From positions 1 through 64,000 of the forward strand of contig JAGWLO010000004.1 of the NCBI GenBank assembly GCA_028872015.1: DNA of 64,000 nucleotides, read 5' to 3'. Source of the stretch: Burkholderiales bacterium. GTDB taxonomy: Bacteria > Pseudomonadota > Gammaproteobacteria > Burkholderiales > Burkholderiaceae_C. The notes under the pieces are model-generated. The model was not told the DNA's origin, made no database searches, and saw nothing but the letters and a program-made list of their open reading frames with translations. Position 1 is the stretch's first letter, and each line of letters opens with the position of its first letter. The position numbers and the translations under genes were made by a program. Below are positions 31,387 to 42,015 of this stretch, piece by piece.

Positions 31387-32364
31387 CTACATGAACAGGT
31401 GCTCGCCGGCGTTCTCGCCCCCCAGCACCACGTAGTTCACCTTCTTCAGGTCGGCCAGGCTGCTGCCGCCGGCATAGCTGATGCTGCTTTGCAGGTCCTC
31501 GCGCATCTCGCGCAGCGTGTCGGACAGCCGGCCCTTGATCGGCTCGAGGATGCGCTTGCCCTCGACATGCTTGTACTCGCCCTTGTTGAAGTCGCTGGCC
31601 GAGCCGTAGTACTCCTTGTAGCGCCGGCCCTCCAGCGTGACGGTGGCGCCTGGCGATTCTTCGTGGCCCGCGAAGAGCGAGCCCACCATCACCATCGCGG
31701 CGCCGAAGCGCACGCTCTTGGCGATGTCGCCGTGGTGGCGGATGCCGCCGTCGGCCACGATCGGCTTGGTCGCCACGCGCGCGCACCACTTCAGCGCGCT
31801 GAGCTGCCAGCCGCCGGTGCCGAAGCCGGTCTTCAGCTTGGTGATGCAGACCTTGCCCGGGCCCACACCCACCTTGGTCGCGTCCGCCCCCCAGTTCTCC
31901 AGGTCGATCACGGCCTCGGGCGTGGCCACGTTGCCGGCGATCACGAAGGCCTGTGGCAGGCGCTGCTTGATGTGCTCGATGGCGCGGCGCACGCTTTCGG
32001 CGTGGCCGTGCGCGATGTCGATCGTGATGTAGTCGGCCCCCACGCCCTCGGCCGCCAGGCGATCGATGACAGCGAAGTCGGCCGGCTTCACCCCGGCGCT
32101 GAGCGAGACGAACAGACCCCGGTCGCGCATGCGCCGCGCATAGGCCACGCTGTCGAGGTCGAAGCGGTGCATGACGTAGAAGTGCCCGCTCTCGGCCAGC
32201 ATCTGGCTGATCGGCTCGTCGATCACGGTCTTCATGTTCGCCGGCACCACCGGCAGGGTGAAGCGGCGCGGGCCGAAGGCGACCGAGGTGTCGCAATCGG
32301 CGCGGCTGTCCACGCGGCACTTGCGCGGCAGCAGCAAGATGTTGTCGTAGTCGAAGATTTCCAT
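31387..32364 (-). CDS. guaC: GMP reductase
   Basis: [81 protein letters not shown]. Confidence 0.95.
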   Translation of the reverse strand: MEIFDYDNILLLPRKCRVDSRADCDTSVAFGPRRFTLPVVPANMKTVIDEPISQMLAESGHFYVMHRFDLDSVAYARRMRDRGLFVSLSAGVKPADFAVIDRLAAEGVGADYITIDIAHGHAESVRRAIEHIKQRLPQAFVIAGNVATPEAVIDLENWGADATKVGVGPGKVCITKLKTGFGTGGWQLSALKWCARVATKPIVADGGIRHHGDIAKSVRFGAAMVMVGSLFAGHEESPGATVTLEGRRYKEYYGSASDFNKGEYKHVEGKRILEPIKGRLSDTLREMREDLQSSISYAGGSSLADLKKVNYVVLGGENAGEHLFM

Positions 32365-32694
32365 GGTGCGGGCCCCGGGGCGGTCGGCGGCGTCTGGCAG
32401 GGAATGGTAGCTTGAGCGCCTGCTTCGCGGCCCCGGGGCGGCCGCCATCGCCAAGCGGCGCCTCAAGCCCCGCGGGTGCCAGCGGCGCGAGCGGCCTGCT
32501 GACGAAGGACAACAGCTTCGAGGGGCTGCCCGGCCTGGTGCGCCCGGCGCTGGCGAGCCCGCCCCCATGAAACCGGGGGCCTTGCCGTGGCATAGGTCGC
32601 AAAAGATGTGGCACGGGCCCCGCCGCTGCGGCGCCCGGTGCACTACCCTGCAACCCCCCACTCCCCGGCCATCCGCGGCCGGGCACTGCGCCGC

Positions 32695-34557
32695 ATGCTG
32701 CGACCCCTTGCCCGATGGCTGCGCCGAACGCTGCACCGGATCTTCGGCCGCCCGGCGCCGGCGCGCCAGCTGCCGGGCCGCCGCCGCAGCCGCCGCAACG
32801 GCGCGCGCCAGCTGCTGCACCTGTTCGAGCATTCGGCCAGCGGCCTGCTCACCGCCGACGCGCAAGGCCGGATCGTGCTGTGCAGCCCGGTGGCCGCGCG
32901 GCTGCTCGGTGCCGAGCCGGCGGCCCTGTGCGGCCAGCGCCTGACGCGCTGGCTCGATCCGCTGGCCAATACCGGTCCCGGCACGGTGCAAGCCTTCGAG
33001 CCCGGGCAGTGCGAGACCATCGCGCACCGCGCCAACGGCAGCACCTTTCCGGTCGAGCTCACCGTGAGCCAGACGCGGCTGGACGGCGTGGAGCAGTCGA
33101 TCCTGATCCTGCGCGACATCACCGACCGCCGCCTGACGCAGGAGCAGCTGAGCTACCTCGCCAACTTCGACAGCCTCACCGGGCTGCCCAACCGCACCCT
33201 GTTCCGCGACCGGCTGGCGCAGGCCATGGCGCGGGCCCGGCGCAGCCGCACGCCGATGGCGCTGATGCTGCTCGACCTGGACAAGTTCAAGCTCATCAAC
33301 GACAGCCTGGGGCACGAGGTGGGCGACCAGGTGCTGCGCCAGGTGGCCGAGATGCTGAAGGGCTGCCTGCGCGACGGTGACTCGGTCGCCCGCGCCGGCA
33401 CCGAGGCGCCTTTCACGGTGTCGCGCCTGGGCGGCGACGAGTTCACCATCATCGCCGAGCAGCTGACCGGCCCCGAGGACGCGGCGATGATCGCGCGCCG
33501 CATCATCGAGGCGCTCGACAAGCCGATCCACCTGCTGGAGCAGGAGCGCCACGTCTCCACCAGCATCGGCATCTCGATGTACCCGGCCGACGACACCGAC
33601 CTCGACGGCCTGATCCGCCACACCGACATGGCCATGTACCGCGCCAAGGCGATGGGCCGCGGCACCTACAGCTTCTTCAGCGCCGAGCTCAGCGCCGAAC
33701 TCGCGGCCCGCCTGCAGCTGGAGAACGAGCTGCGTCACGCCGTCGAGCGCCAGGAGTTCGTGCTGCACTACCAGCCCAAGGCCCGGCTGAGCACGGGCGA
33801 GGTCGTGGGCGTCGAGGCGCTGATCCGCTGGCAGCCACCGGGCCGCGGCCTGGTGCCGCCGGACCGCTTCATCTCGGCGCTGGAAGACAGCGGCATGATC
33901 CTGCCGGTGGGCGCCTGGGTGATCCGCACCGCCTGCGCCGAGCTCGCCGCCTGGGACCGCGCCGGCCTGCCCGCGCTGTCGCTGGCCGTCAACCTCTCGG
34001 CGCGCCAGTTCGGCCAGCCCTTCCTGGCCGGCTTCATCCGCGATGCGCTGGGCGAAGCCGGCATCAACCCCCAGCGCCTCGAGCTCGAGCTCACCGAGCG
34101 GCTGCTGATGGACGACAACGGCGCCACGCGCGGCGTGCTGGGCGCCCTGGCCGCCATGGGGGTGCGCGTGGCGATGGACGACTTCGGCACCGGCTACTCG
34201 TCGCTGAGCTACCTCAAGCGCTTCGACATCGACACGCTGAAGATCGACCGCTCCTTCGTCAGCGAGCTGGCGCACGACGCCGAAGACCAGGCCATCGCCA
34301 CCGCCATCGTCGCCATGGGGCACAGCCTGAACATGAAGATCGTGGCCGAGGGGGTCGAGACCGAGGCCCAGGCCGAGTTCCTGGACGGCCTGGGCTGCGA
34401 CGAGATCCAGGGCTACCTGCTGAGCCGGCCGCTGGCCTCGCCGGACTTCGTCGCGTGGATGCGCGCGCGCCTGGCACCCGAGCGCGCCTACGCCTCGTCG
34501 CCCGACGACGACAGCCACCCGATGACGCTGATGACGATGCACACGCTGGACGGCTGA
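32695..34557 (+). CDS. PAS-GGDEF-EAL domain protein (cyclic-di-GMP metabolism)
   Basis: PAS-like [84 protein letters not shown]. Confidence 0.95.
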   Translation: MLRPLARWLRRTLHRIFGRPAPARQLPGRRRSRRNGARQLLHLFEHSASGLLTADAQGRIVLCSPVAARLLGAEPAALCGQRLTRWLDPLANTGPGTVQAFEPGQCETIAHRANGSTFPVELTVSQTRLDGVEQSILILRDITDRRLTQEQLSYLANFDSLTGLPNRTLFRDRLAQAMARARRSRTPMALMLLDLDKFKLINDSLGHEVGDQVLRQVAEMLKGCLRDGDSVARAGTEAPFTVSRLGGDEFTIIAEQLTGPEDAAMIARRIIEALDKPIHLLEQERHVSTSIGISMYPADDTDLDGLIRHTDMAMYRAKAMGRGTYSFFSAELSAELAARLQLENELRHAVERQEFVLHYQPKARLSTGEVVGVEALIRWQPPGRGLVPPDRFISALEDSGMILPVGAWVIRTACAELAAWDRAGLPALSLAVNLSARQFGQPFLAGFIRDALGEAGINPQRLELELTERLLMDDNGATRGVLGALAAMGVRVAMDDFGTGYSSLSYLKRFDIDTLKIDRSFVSELAHDAEDQAIATAIVAMGHSLNMKIVAEGVETEAQAEFLDGLGCDEIQGYLLSRPLASPDFVAWMRARLAPERAYASSPDDDSHPMTLMTMHTLDG

Positions 34558-34604
34558 GCGCGGCACGGCGCGGCGGCGCCGGGGCGCGCTCCTAGAATCG
34601 GCGC

Positions 34605-36959
34605 ATGACCGATGATGCCGCGCGCAGCGCCGAAGACCGCCTGCTGCGGGGCCTGAACCCCGAGCAGCGCGCCGCCGTCACGCTGCCGGCGGTGCCGGCG
34701 CTGATCCTGGCCGGCGCGGGCTCGGGCAAGACCCGCGTGCTGACCACGCGCATCGCCTGGCTGATGAACACCGGCCAGGTGTCGCCGGGCGGCGTGCTGG
34801 CAGTCACCTTCACCAACAAGGCGGCCAAGGAGATGCTGACGCGCCTGTCGGCGATGCTGCCGGTGGCCGTGCGCGGCATGTGGATCGGCACCTTCCACGG
34901 CCTGTGCAACCGCTTCCTGCGCGCGCACTGGAAGCTGGCCAACCTGGCGCAGGGCTTCCAGATCCTGGACAGCAGCGACCAGCTCTCGGCCGTCAAGCGC
35001 GTGATCAAGGGCATGAACCTCGATGAAGAGCGCTTCGTACCCAAGCAGGTGACGTGGTTCATCGCCGGCCGCAAGGAGGAAGGGCAGCGCCCGCGCGACG
35101 TGGAGCTGCGCGACGAGCAGACGCGCAAGCTGGTCGAGATCTACCAGGCCTACGAAGACCAGTGCCAGCGCGAAGGCGTGGTGGACTTCGCCGAGCTCAT
35201 GCTGCGCACCTACGAGCTGCTGCGCGACAACGACCCGCTGCGCGAGCATTACCAGCGCCGCTTCAGCCACGTCCTGGTGGACGAGTTCCAGGACACGAAC
35301 CGGCTGCAGTACGCCTGGCTGAAGATGTTCGCCCCACCGCCCGGCAGCGCGGGGGCCCAGGCGTCCCCGGGCCGGCCGGCCCAGAGCGTGATCGCGGTGG
35401 GCGACGACGACCAGAGCATCTACGCCTTCCGCGGCGCGCGCGTGGGCAACATGGCCGACTTCGAGCGCGAGTACCGCGTGCCGGCGGTCATCAAGCTGGA
35501 GCAGAACTACCGCAGCACCAGCCACATCCTCGATGCCGCCAACGGCCTGATCGGCCACAACCGCCAGCGCCTGGGCAAGAACCTGCGCACCGACGCCGGT
35601 GCCGGCGAGCCGGTGCGGGTGTTCGAGTCGCCGAGCGATTTCGCCGAGGCGCAGTGGCTGCTCGAGGAAGTGCAGCAGCTGCACCGCGCCGGCATGCCGC
35701 GCAGCGAGATCGCGCTGCTGTACCGCAGCAACGCGCAGAGCCGGGTGCTGGAGAGCGCGCTCTTCAACGCCGGGCTGCCGTACCGGGTGTACGGCGGCCT
35801 GCGCTTCTTCGAGCGGGCCGAGGTCAAGCATGCGCTGGCCTACCTGCGGCTGCTGGAGAACGCCAACGACGACACCAGCTTCCTGCGCGTGGTCAACTTC
35901 CCCGCGCGCGGCATCGGCGCGCGCAGCATCGAGCAGCTGCAGGACGCCGCCCGCGCCAGCGGCCGCAGCCTGGCCCAGAGCGTGGGCGCGGTGCCGGGCA
36001 AGGCGGGGGCGAACCTGCAGGGCTTCGTGGCGCTGGTCGAGGACCTGCGCGCCGCCACCAGCGGCCTGACGCTGCGCGAGATCATCGAGCAGGTGCTGCA
36101 AAGGTGCGGCCTGCTCGAGTTCTACCGCACCGACCGCGAAGGGCAGGACCGGATCGAGAACCTGGAAGAGCTGGTCAACGCCGCCGAGAGCTTCGTCACG
36201 CAGGAGGGCTTCGGCAAGGACGCGGTGGCGCTGCCGGTGGACGAGCAGTCGGCCGGCGCGGTGCCCGATGGCGAGACGGGCGAGATCATGTCGCCGCTGG
36301 CCGCCTTCCTCACCCACGCCTCGCTGGAGGCGGGTGACAACCAGGCCCAGGCCGGGCAGGACGCGGTCCAGCTCATGACGGTGCACGCGGCCAAGGGGCT
36401 GGAGTTCGATGCCGTGTTCATCACCGGCATCGAGGAAGGCCTGTTCCCGCACGAGCAATCGCTGTCCGACGCCGACGGCGTGGAGGAAGAGCGGCGCCTG
36501 ATGTACGTGGCCATCACGCGCGCCCGCCAGCGCCTGTACCTGAGCTTCAGCCAGACCCGCATGCTGCACGGCCAGACGCGCTACAACGTCAAGAGCCGCT
36601 TCTTCGAGGAGCTGCCCGAAGGCACGCTCAAGTGGCTGACGCCGAAGTCGCAGGGCTTCGGCTCGGGCTATGCGCGCGAGTACCAGCAGGCCTGGCAGCG
36701 CGGCAGCGGCCTCGGCGGCATCGTGGGTGCGGGGCGGGTGGCGCCGCACGCCCCGGCGCCGCCGCCGTTCGCGCCGGCCTCGGCGCCGGGCCGGCAGGGG
36801 CTGCGGGTCGGCCAGACCGTGTTCCACACCAAGTTCGGCGAAGGCGTGGTGACCACGCTCGAGGGCCTGGGCGCCGACGCCCGCGCGCAGGTGCAGTTCG
36901 GCCGCCACGGCGCCAAGTGGCTGGCGCTGGCCATCGCCAAGCTGACGCCGGTGGATTGA
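34605..36959 (+). CDS. uvrD: UvrD/Rep/PcrA-family ATP-dependent DNA helicase
   Basis: [87 protein letters not shown]. Confidence 0.95.
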   Translation: MTDDAARSAEDRLLRGLNPEQRAAVTLPAVPALILAGAGSGKTRVLTTRIAWLMNTGQVSPGGVLAVTFTNKAAKEMLTRLSAMLPVAVRGMWIGTFHGLCNRFLRAHWKLANLAQGFQILDSSDQLSAVKRVIKGMNLDEERFVPKQVTWFIAGRKEEGQRPRDVELRDEQTRKLVEIYQAYEDQCQREGVVDFAELMLRTYELLRDNDPLREHYQRRFSHVLVDEFQDTNRLQYAWLKMFAPPPGSAGAQASPGRPAQSVIAVGDDDQSIYAFRGARVGNMADFEREYRVPAVIKLEQNYRSTSHILDAANGLIGHNRQRLGKNLRTDAGAGEPVRVFESPSDFAEAQWLLEEVQQLHRAGMPRSEIALLYRSNAQSRVLESALFNAGLPYRVYGGLRFFERAEVKHALAYLRLLENANDDTSFLRVVNFPARGIGARSIEQLQDAARASGRSLAQSVGAVPGKAGANLQGFVALVEDLRAATSGLTLREIIEQVLQRCGLLEFYRTDREGQDRIENLEELVNAAESFVTQEGFGKDAVALPVDEQSAGAVPDGETGEIMSPLAAFLTHASLEAGDNQAQAGQDAVQLMTVHAAKGLEFDAVFITGIEEGLFPHEQSLSDADGVEEERRLMYVAITRARQRLYLSFSQTRMLHGQTRYNVKSRFFEELPEGTLKWLTPKSQGFGSGYAREYQQAWQRGSGLGGIVGAGRVAPHAPAPPPFAPASAPGRQGLRVGQTVFHTKFGEGVVTTLEGLGADARAQVQFGRHGAKWLALAIAKLTPVD

Positions 36960-36975
36960 GCGCGCCGCGGCGCGG

Positions 36976-37797
36976 TCACACCGCGCCGGGCGGCGGTGCG
37001 TCGGCCGCGCCGGCGTTGCCGAAGCTGTCATTGAAGGTGAACAGCACCGACAGGTAGAAGGCGGTCGAGAACACCAGCCCGGCGGGCACGCCCAGCAGGC
37101 TGGTCAGTTGCGGCGCGCCGATGAGCCCGAAGACGACGGCACTGATGAAGCCGAACAGCAGCAGCACGCCCACCCAGCCCAGCAGGTAGGTGACGAAGGC
37201 ACCCTTGCTGCGCCACACCGCCAGCGTGCTCGAGAACAGGGCCTGGCGCACGCCCTGGCCGCCCCAGTGCACCAGCGCCGGCGCATGCCAGAAGGGCACC
37301 GACAGCAGCGTGCCGCCGAGCGTGGCCGTCAGCAGGCCGGCCGAGATGCCGGGCTCCGAGAGCAGGGCGTCGATCTCGTTCTGCGCGCCGTCGCCCTTGG
37401 CCAGCAGGCCCTGCAGCCGGTCCCAGGCGTGGTGCGACACGGTGTCGGCCAGCAGCAGCACAGCCACCGCGGCCACGCCGTACACCACGCACAAGGTGAC
37501 CAGGGCGCGCCGTCGCACCGGATCGCCGCGCAGCGGCTCGAGAAACTGGCGCGGGTGCACCGGCCCGCCGAGCAGCGCCGATTGGCCGGCCACCATGAAG
37601 CCCAGCGACAGCAGCGGCAGCGACATCATCTGCAGCAGCGCCCCCAGCAGCGGCAGCACCGAAACCAGCAGCGCCGCCAGCAGGAAGACGACGAACAGCG
37701 CCGAGAAGCCCAGCGGCCGCCGTGCATAGAGGCGGAAGGCGTCGGCGATCCAGCGCGGGCCGCGCGCGGCCGGGACAGGCTTGAGGACGAGAGGCAT
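36976..37797 (-). CDS. BPSS1780-family membrane protein
   Basis: MPLVLKPVPAARGPRWIADAFRLYARRPLGFSALFVVFLLAALLVSVLPLLG...; multi-TM; located between uvrD and thrB. Confidence 0.8.
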   Translation of the reverse strand: MPLVLKPVPAARGPRWIADAFRLYARRPLGFSALFVVFLLAALLVSVLPLLGALLQMMSLPLLSLGFMVAGQSALLGGPVHPRQFLEPLRGDPVRRRALVTLCVVYGVAAVAVLLLADTVSHHAWDRLQGLLAKGDGAQNEIDALLSEPGISAGLLTATLGGTLLSVPFWHAPALVHWGGQGVRQALFSSTLAVWRSKGAFVTYLLGWVGVLLLFGFISAVVFGLIGAPQLTSLLGVPAGLVFSTAFYLSVLFTFNDSFGNAGAADAPPPGAV

Positions 37798-37819
37798 GCT
37801 GCTGCGGGGCCGGACCAGC

Positions 37820-38815
37820 TCAGGCCCGTGGCGCGTCCAGCCCGCCGGCACGCTGCGGATGCCAGGGCTGGGCGATGCGCTGCCGCAGCACGCGCTCGAA
37901 ATGGCCCGGGTCCTTGGGCTGCAGCAGTGCGGCGCTGCGCGGCAGGTGCCAGTCCCACAGGCGCGAGATCCAGAACCGCAGCGCCGCGGCGCGCAGCATG
38001 GCCGGCAGGGCGCGGCGCTCGCCGCCGGTCAGCGGGCGTGCACGCTCGTAGGCGGCGACGAAGGCGCCGGCGCGGGCCTCGTCCAGCGCGCCGGTGTGGG
38101 CGTCGCTGCACCAGTCGTTCAGGCACACCGCCAGGTCGAACAGCCAGCTGTCGGTGCCGGCGAAATAGAAGTCGAAGAAGCCGCACAGCCGGTCGGGGCC
38201 GGCGGTGTCGTCGAACATGACGTTGTCGCGGAACAGGTCGGCGTGGATCGGCCCGCGCGGCAAGGCCTGGCCCGCCGGCGAGGCCGCCAGCTGCTGCTGG
38301 AACGCGATCTCCTCGCGCAGCAGCGCCGCCTGCGCCGGCCCCAGGTGCGGCAGCACCACCGGCGCGGTCTCCACCCACCAGGCCAGGCCGCGCAGATGCG
38401 GCTGCGAGAGCGCGAAATCGGCGCCCGCCAGGTGCATGCGGCCCAGCATCTGGCCGACCTGCGCGCAATGGTCGGCATCGGGCCGCAGCCGGTGGCTGCC
38501 AGGCAGCCGCGTCACCACCGAGGCCGGCTTGCCGGCCACCGCGTGCACCAGCCCGCCGCGGGCATCGGCCTGCGGCGCCGGCACCGGAATGCCCTGGGCC
38601 GCCAGGTGCTGCATCAGCTGCAGGTAGTAGGGCAGCTGCTCGGCGCCCAGGCGCTCGAACAGCGTCAGCACCCATTGCCCCTGCACCGTGGTGGCGTAGT
38701 AGTTGGTGTTCTCGATGCCGGAGCGGATGCCTTGCAGGTCGGTCAGGGCGCCCAGGCCCAGACGCTGCAGCAGGGCATCGGCTTGCTCGAAGCCGACCTC
38801 GGTGTAGACCGCCAT
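37820..38815 (-). CDS. thrB: Homoserine kinase (APH-like)
   Basis: MAVYTEVGFEQADALLQRLGLGALTDLQGIRSGIENTNYYATTVQGQWVLTLFER; GPIHADLFRDNVMFDDTAGPDRLCGFFDFYFAGTDSWLFDLAVCLNDWC. Confidence 0.96.
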   Translation of the reverse strand: MAVYTEVGFEQADALLQRLGLGALTDLQGIRSGIENTNYYATTVQGQWVLTLFERLGAEQLPYYLQLMQHLAAQGIPVPAPQADARGGLVHAVAGKPASVVTRLPGSHRLRPDADHCAQVGQMLGRMHLAGADFALSQPHLRGLAWWVETAPVVLPHLGPAQAALLREEIAFQQQLAASPAGQALPRGPIHADLFRDNVMFDDTAGPDRLCGFFDFYFAGTDSWLFDLAVCLNDWCSDAHTGALDEARAGAFVAAYERARPLTGGERRALPAMLRAAALRFWISRLWDWHLPRSAALLQPKDPGHFERVLRQRIAQPWHPQRAGGLDAPRA

Positions 38816-38822
38816 CGCCGGG

Positions 38823-39173
38823 CTAGAAATCGAACACCGACCAGGCGCGCTGGCCGTCGACCCCGCGGCCCAGCGCGGGGTCGCGTCCGGGGTCGAGCAG
38901 GATCTCGTACGGCTTCACGCCACGCAGCTTGCTGTGCACCACCACCCGCTGCACCTGGCCGCGCACGCGCGTCTGCTCGATGCGCACGTACTTGTCTTCG
39001 GTGACCGTGATGCCATTGGCTGGCGCCGAGGCCGCCCCGGCCGGGGCCGATGCCGCAGCCGCGGGCTCGGCGGCCGCCGGTTCGCCGGCGCCCGGTTCGG
39101 CCGCCAGCGCCAGCGCATTGCCCAGCACGGCCAGCGTCAGCGAGGCGCGTTTGAGGGCGGTCAGGACAGGCAT
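38823..39173 (-). CDS. DUF2782 domain-containing secreted protein
   Basis: Signal peptide; ITVTEDKYVRIEQTRVRGQVQRVVVHSKLRGVKPYEILLDPGRD; between thrB and polA. Confidence 0.88.
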   Translation of the reverse strand: MPVLTALKRASLTLAVLGNALALAAEPGAGEPAAAEPAAAASAPAGAASAPANGITVTEDKYVRIEQTRVRGQVQRVVVHSKLRGVKPYEILLDPGRDPALGRGVDGQRAWSVFDF

Positions 39174-39229
39174 CCCTCGATTCTAGGCCGGTGCCCGGTG
39201 CGGCCCGGGGGGCACGCCACAATGGCCGC

Positions 39230-41980
39230 ATGAGCGAGAAAACCCTGCTGCTGGTCGACGGCTCCAGCTACCTGTACCGGGCGTACCACGCCATGCCCGA
39301 CCTGCGCTCGCCCGACGGCTTCCCCACCGGGGCCGTGCACGGCTTCGTGGCCATGATGAACTGGCTGCGCGAGCGCCATCCGGCCGAGCACGCGGTGTGC
39401 GTGTTCGACGCGCCCGGCCCGACCTTCCGCGATGCCTGGTACGCCCAGTACAAGGCCAACCGCTCGCCCATGCCCGAGCCGCTGCGCCTGCAGATCGAGC
39501 CCATCCACGAGGTGGTGCGCCTGCTGGGCTGGCCGGTGCTGCAGGTGCCCGGCATCGAGGCCGACGACGCCATCGGCACCCTGGCCCGCGTGGCCACCGC
39601 CAGCGGCCACCGGGTGCTCATCTCCACCGGCGACAAGGACCTCGCGCAACTGGTCACCCCCGAGGTGACCCTGATCAACACCATGGCCAAGCCGCCCGAG
39701 CGGCTGGACGTGGCGGGCGTGACGGCCAAGTTCGGTGTGCCGCCCGATCGCATCGTGGACTACCTCACCCTCGTCGGCGACAGCGTGGACAACGTGCCCG
39801 GGGTCGAGAAGGTGGGGCCGAAGACAGCGGTGAAGTGGATCGCCGACTACGGCTCGCTCGACGGCGTGGTGGCCGCCGCCGACGGCATCAAGGGCGCCGT
39901 CGGCGAGCACCTGCGCAAGGCCCTGGACTGGCTGCCGCTCGGCCGGCGCCTGATCACGGTGGCCACCGACTGCGACCTCAGCGGCCACGTGGCCGACTGG
40001 CCGGCGCTCGACGCGCTGGCCCTGCGGCCGGCCGATGCGGCCGGCCTGCAGGATTTCTACCGCCGCTACGGCTTCAAGACCTGGCTGCGCGCGCTGGCCG
40101 CGGCGCCCGAGGCACCCGAGGCTGCACCCGCCGGTCCCGCCGATCCCGCCGCACCCCCGTCCGCGGCCGGGCGGGCCCGCGCGTACGAGACGATCACGGG
40201 CTGGGACCGGCTCGACGCCTGGATCGCCCAGCTCGAGGCGGCCGCGCTGGCGGCGGTCGACACCGAGACCGATTCGCTCGATGCCCTGCGTGCCCGCCTC
40301 GTGGGCATCAGCTTCGCCACCGAGCCCGGCCGCGCGGCCTATGTGCCGCTGGCGCACAGCTACGCCGATGCGCCGGTGCAGCTGCCGATGGCGGAGGTGC
40401 TGGCGCGCCTGAAGCCCTGGCTCGAGGATGCGGCCAAGGCCAAGGTGGGCCAGAACATCAAGTACGACCTGCACGTGTTCGCCAACGCCGGCATCGCGGT
40501 GCAGGGCTACCGCCACGACACGATGCTGCAGAGCTACGTCGTCGAGGCGCACAAGCCGCACAGCCTGGAAAGCCTGGCCGACCGCCACCTGGGCCGCAAG
40601 GGGCTGAGCTACGAAGACGTCTGCGGCAAGGGCGCGAACCAGATCCCGTTCGCCCAGGTCGACGTGCACAAGGCGGCCGAGTACTCGGGCGAGGACAGCG
40701 AGATGACGCTGGACGTGCACCGGGCCCTGTGGCCGCAGATCGAGGCCGACGCCGGCCTGCGCCGCGTCTACGAGACGATCGAGATGCCGGTCAGCGCCGT
40801 GCTCGAACGCATCGAGCGCCACGGCGTGCTGATCGATGCCGCCGTGCTGGGGCGGCAGAGCCAGCAACTGGCCGAGCGCATGGTGGCGCTGGAGCAGGAG
40901 GCCTTCGCGATCGCGGGCCAGCCCTTCAACATGGGCAGCCCGAAGCAGATCGGCGAGATCCTGTTCGGCAAGCTCGGCCTGCCGGTGAAGAAGAAGACGG
41001 CCAGCGGCGCGCCCAGCACCGACGAGGAGGTGCTGGCCGAACTGGCGGCCGACTACCCGCTGCCGGCGCGCATCCTCGACCACCGCGGACTGGCCAAGCT
41101 GAAGGGCACCTACACCGACAAGCTGCCGCTGATGGTGAACCCGGCCACCGGCCGCGTGCACACCAATTACGCCCAGGCGGTGGCCGTGACGGGGCGGCTG
41201 GCCAGCAACGACCCCAACCTGCAGAACATCCCCATCCGCACGCCCGAGGGCCGGCGCGTGCGCGAGGCCTTCATCGCGCCGCCCGGCCATGTGCTGATGA
41301 GTGCCGACTACTCGCAGATCGAGCTGCGCATCATGGCCCACATCAGCGAGGACCCGGCGCTGCTGCGCGCCTTCGCCGAGGGCGTGGACGTGCACCGCGC
41401 CACCGCCAGCGAGGTCTTCGGCGTGCCCGTGCCCGAGGTCAGCAGCGAGCAGCGCCGCTACGCCAAGGTGATCAACTTCGGGCTCATCTACGGCATGGGC
41501 GCCTTCGGCCTGGCCAGCAACCTGGGCATCGAGCAGAAGGCGGCCAAGGACTACATCGACCGCTACTTCGCCCGCTTCGCCGGCGTCCGGCGCTACATGG
41601 ACGAGACCCGCCTGTCGGCCAAGCAGAAGGGTTATGTCGAGACCGTCTTCGGCCGCCGGCTGTGGCTGCCCGAGATCAACAGCGGCAACGGCCCGCGCCG
41701 GGCCGGCGCCGAGCGCCAGGCCATCAACGCGCCGATGCAGGGCACGGCGGCCGACCTGATCAAGCTGGCGATGATCGCGGTGCAGGCGGCGCTCGACACC
41801 GAGCAGCGCGCCACGCGCATGGTGATGCAGGTGCACGACGAGCTGGTGCTCGAGGTGCCCGAGGCCGAGCTGCCCTGGGCGCGCGAAGCGATCCCGCGCC
41901 TGATGGCGGGCGTGGCGCAGCTGCGGGTGCCGCTGCTGGCCGAGGTCGGCGTGGGCCTGAACTGGGACCAGGCGCACTGA
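39230..41980 (+). CDS. polA: DNA polymerase I
   Basis: KTLLLVDGSSYLYRAYHAMPDLRSPDGFPTGAVHGF; VDTETDSLDALRARLVGISFA; SADYSQIELRIMAHISEDPALLRAF; VMQVHDELVLEVPEAE. Confidence 0.98.
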   Translation: MSEKTLLLVDGSSYLYRAYHAMPDLRSPDGFPTGAVHGFVAMMNWLRERHPAEHAVCVFDAPGPTFRDAWYAQYKANRSPMPEPLRLQIEPIHEVVRLLGWPVLQVPGIEADDAIGTLARVATASGHRVLISTGDKDLAQLVTPEVTLINTMAKPPERLDVAGVTAKFGVPPDRIVDYLTLVGDSVDNVPGVEKVGPKTAVKWIADYGSLDGVVAAADGIKGAVGEHLRKALDWLPLGRRLITVATDCDLSGHVADWPALDALALRPADAAGLQDFYRRYGFKTWLRALAAAPEAPEAAPAGPADPAAPPSAAGRARAYETITGWDRLDAWIAQLEAAALAAVDTETDSLDALRARLVGISFATEPGRAAYVPLAHSYADAPVQLPMAEVLARLKPWLEDAAKAKVGQNIKYDLHVFANAGIAVQGYRHDTMLQSYVVEAHKPHSLESLADRHLGRKGLSYEDVCGKGANQIPFAQVDVHKAAEYSGEDSEMTLDVHRALWPQIEADAGLRRVYETIEMPVSAVLERIERHGVLIDAAVLGRQSQQLAERMVALEQEAFAIAGQPFNMGSPKQIGEILFGKLGLPVKKKTASGAPSTDEEVLAELAADYPLPARILDHRGLAKLKGTYTDKLPLMVNPATGRVHTNYAQAVAVTGRLASNDPNLQNIPIRTPEGRRVREAFIAPPGHVLMSADYSQIELRIMAHISEDPALLRAFAEGVDVHRATASEVFGVPVPEVSSEQRRYAKVINFGLIYGMGAFGLASNLGIEQKAAKDYIDRYFARFAGVRRYMDETRLSAKQKGYVETVFGRRLWLPEINSGNGPRRAGAERQAINAPMQGTAADLIKLAMIAVQAALDTEQRATRMVMQVHDELVLEVPEAELPWAREAIPRLMAGVAQLRVPLLAEVGVGLNWDQAH

Positions 41981-42015
41981 CCCGGCGCGGCCCGGTCCGC
42001 TGCGCCGAGCCCGGC

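Noticed and set aside
28467-31394. 975-aa plus-strand ORF opposite valS
   Set aside because: Exact antisense shadow of valS with no domain content.
32365-32600. Minus-strand FCDLCHGK sequence upstream of guaC resembling a CxxCH heme-binding motif
   Set aside because: No signal peptide, start codon context or cytochrome fold around it; single short motif in GC-rich intergenic DNA is likely chance.
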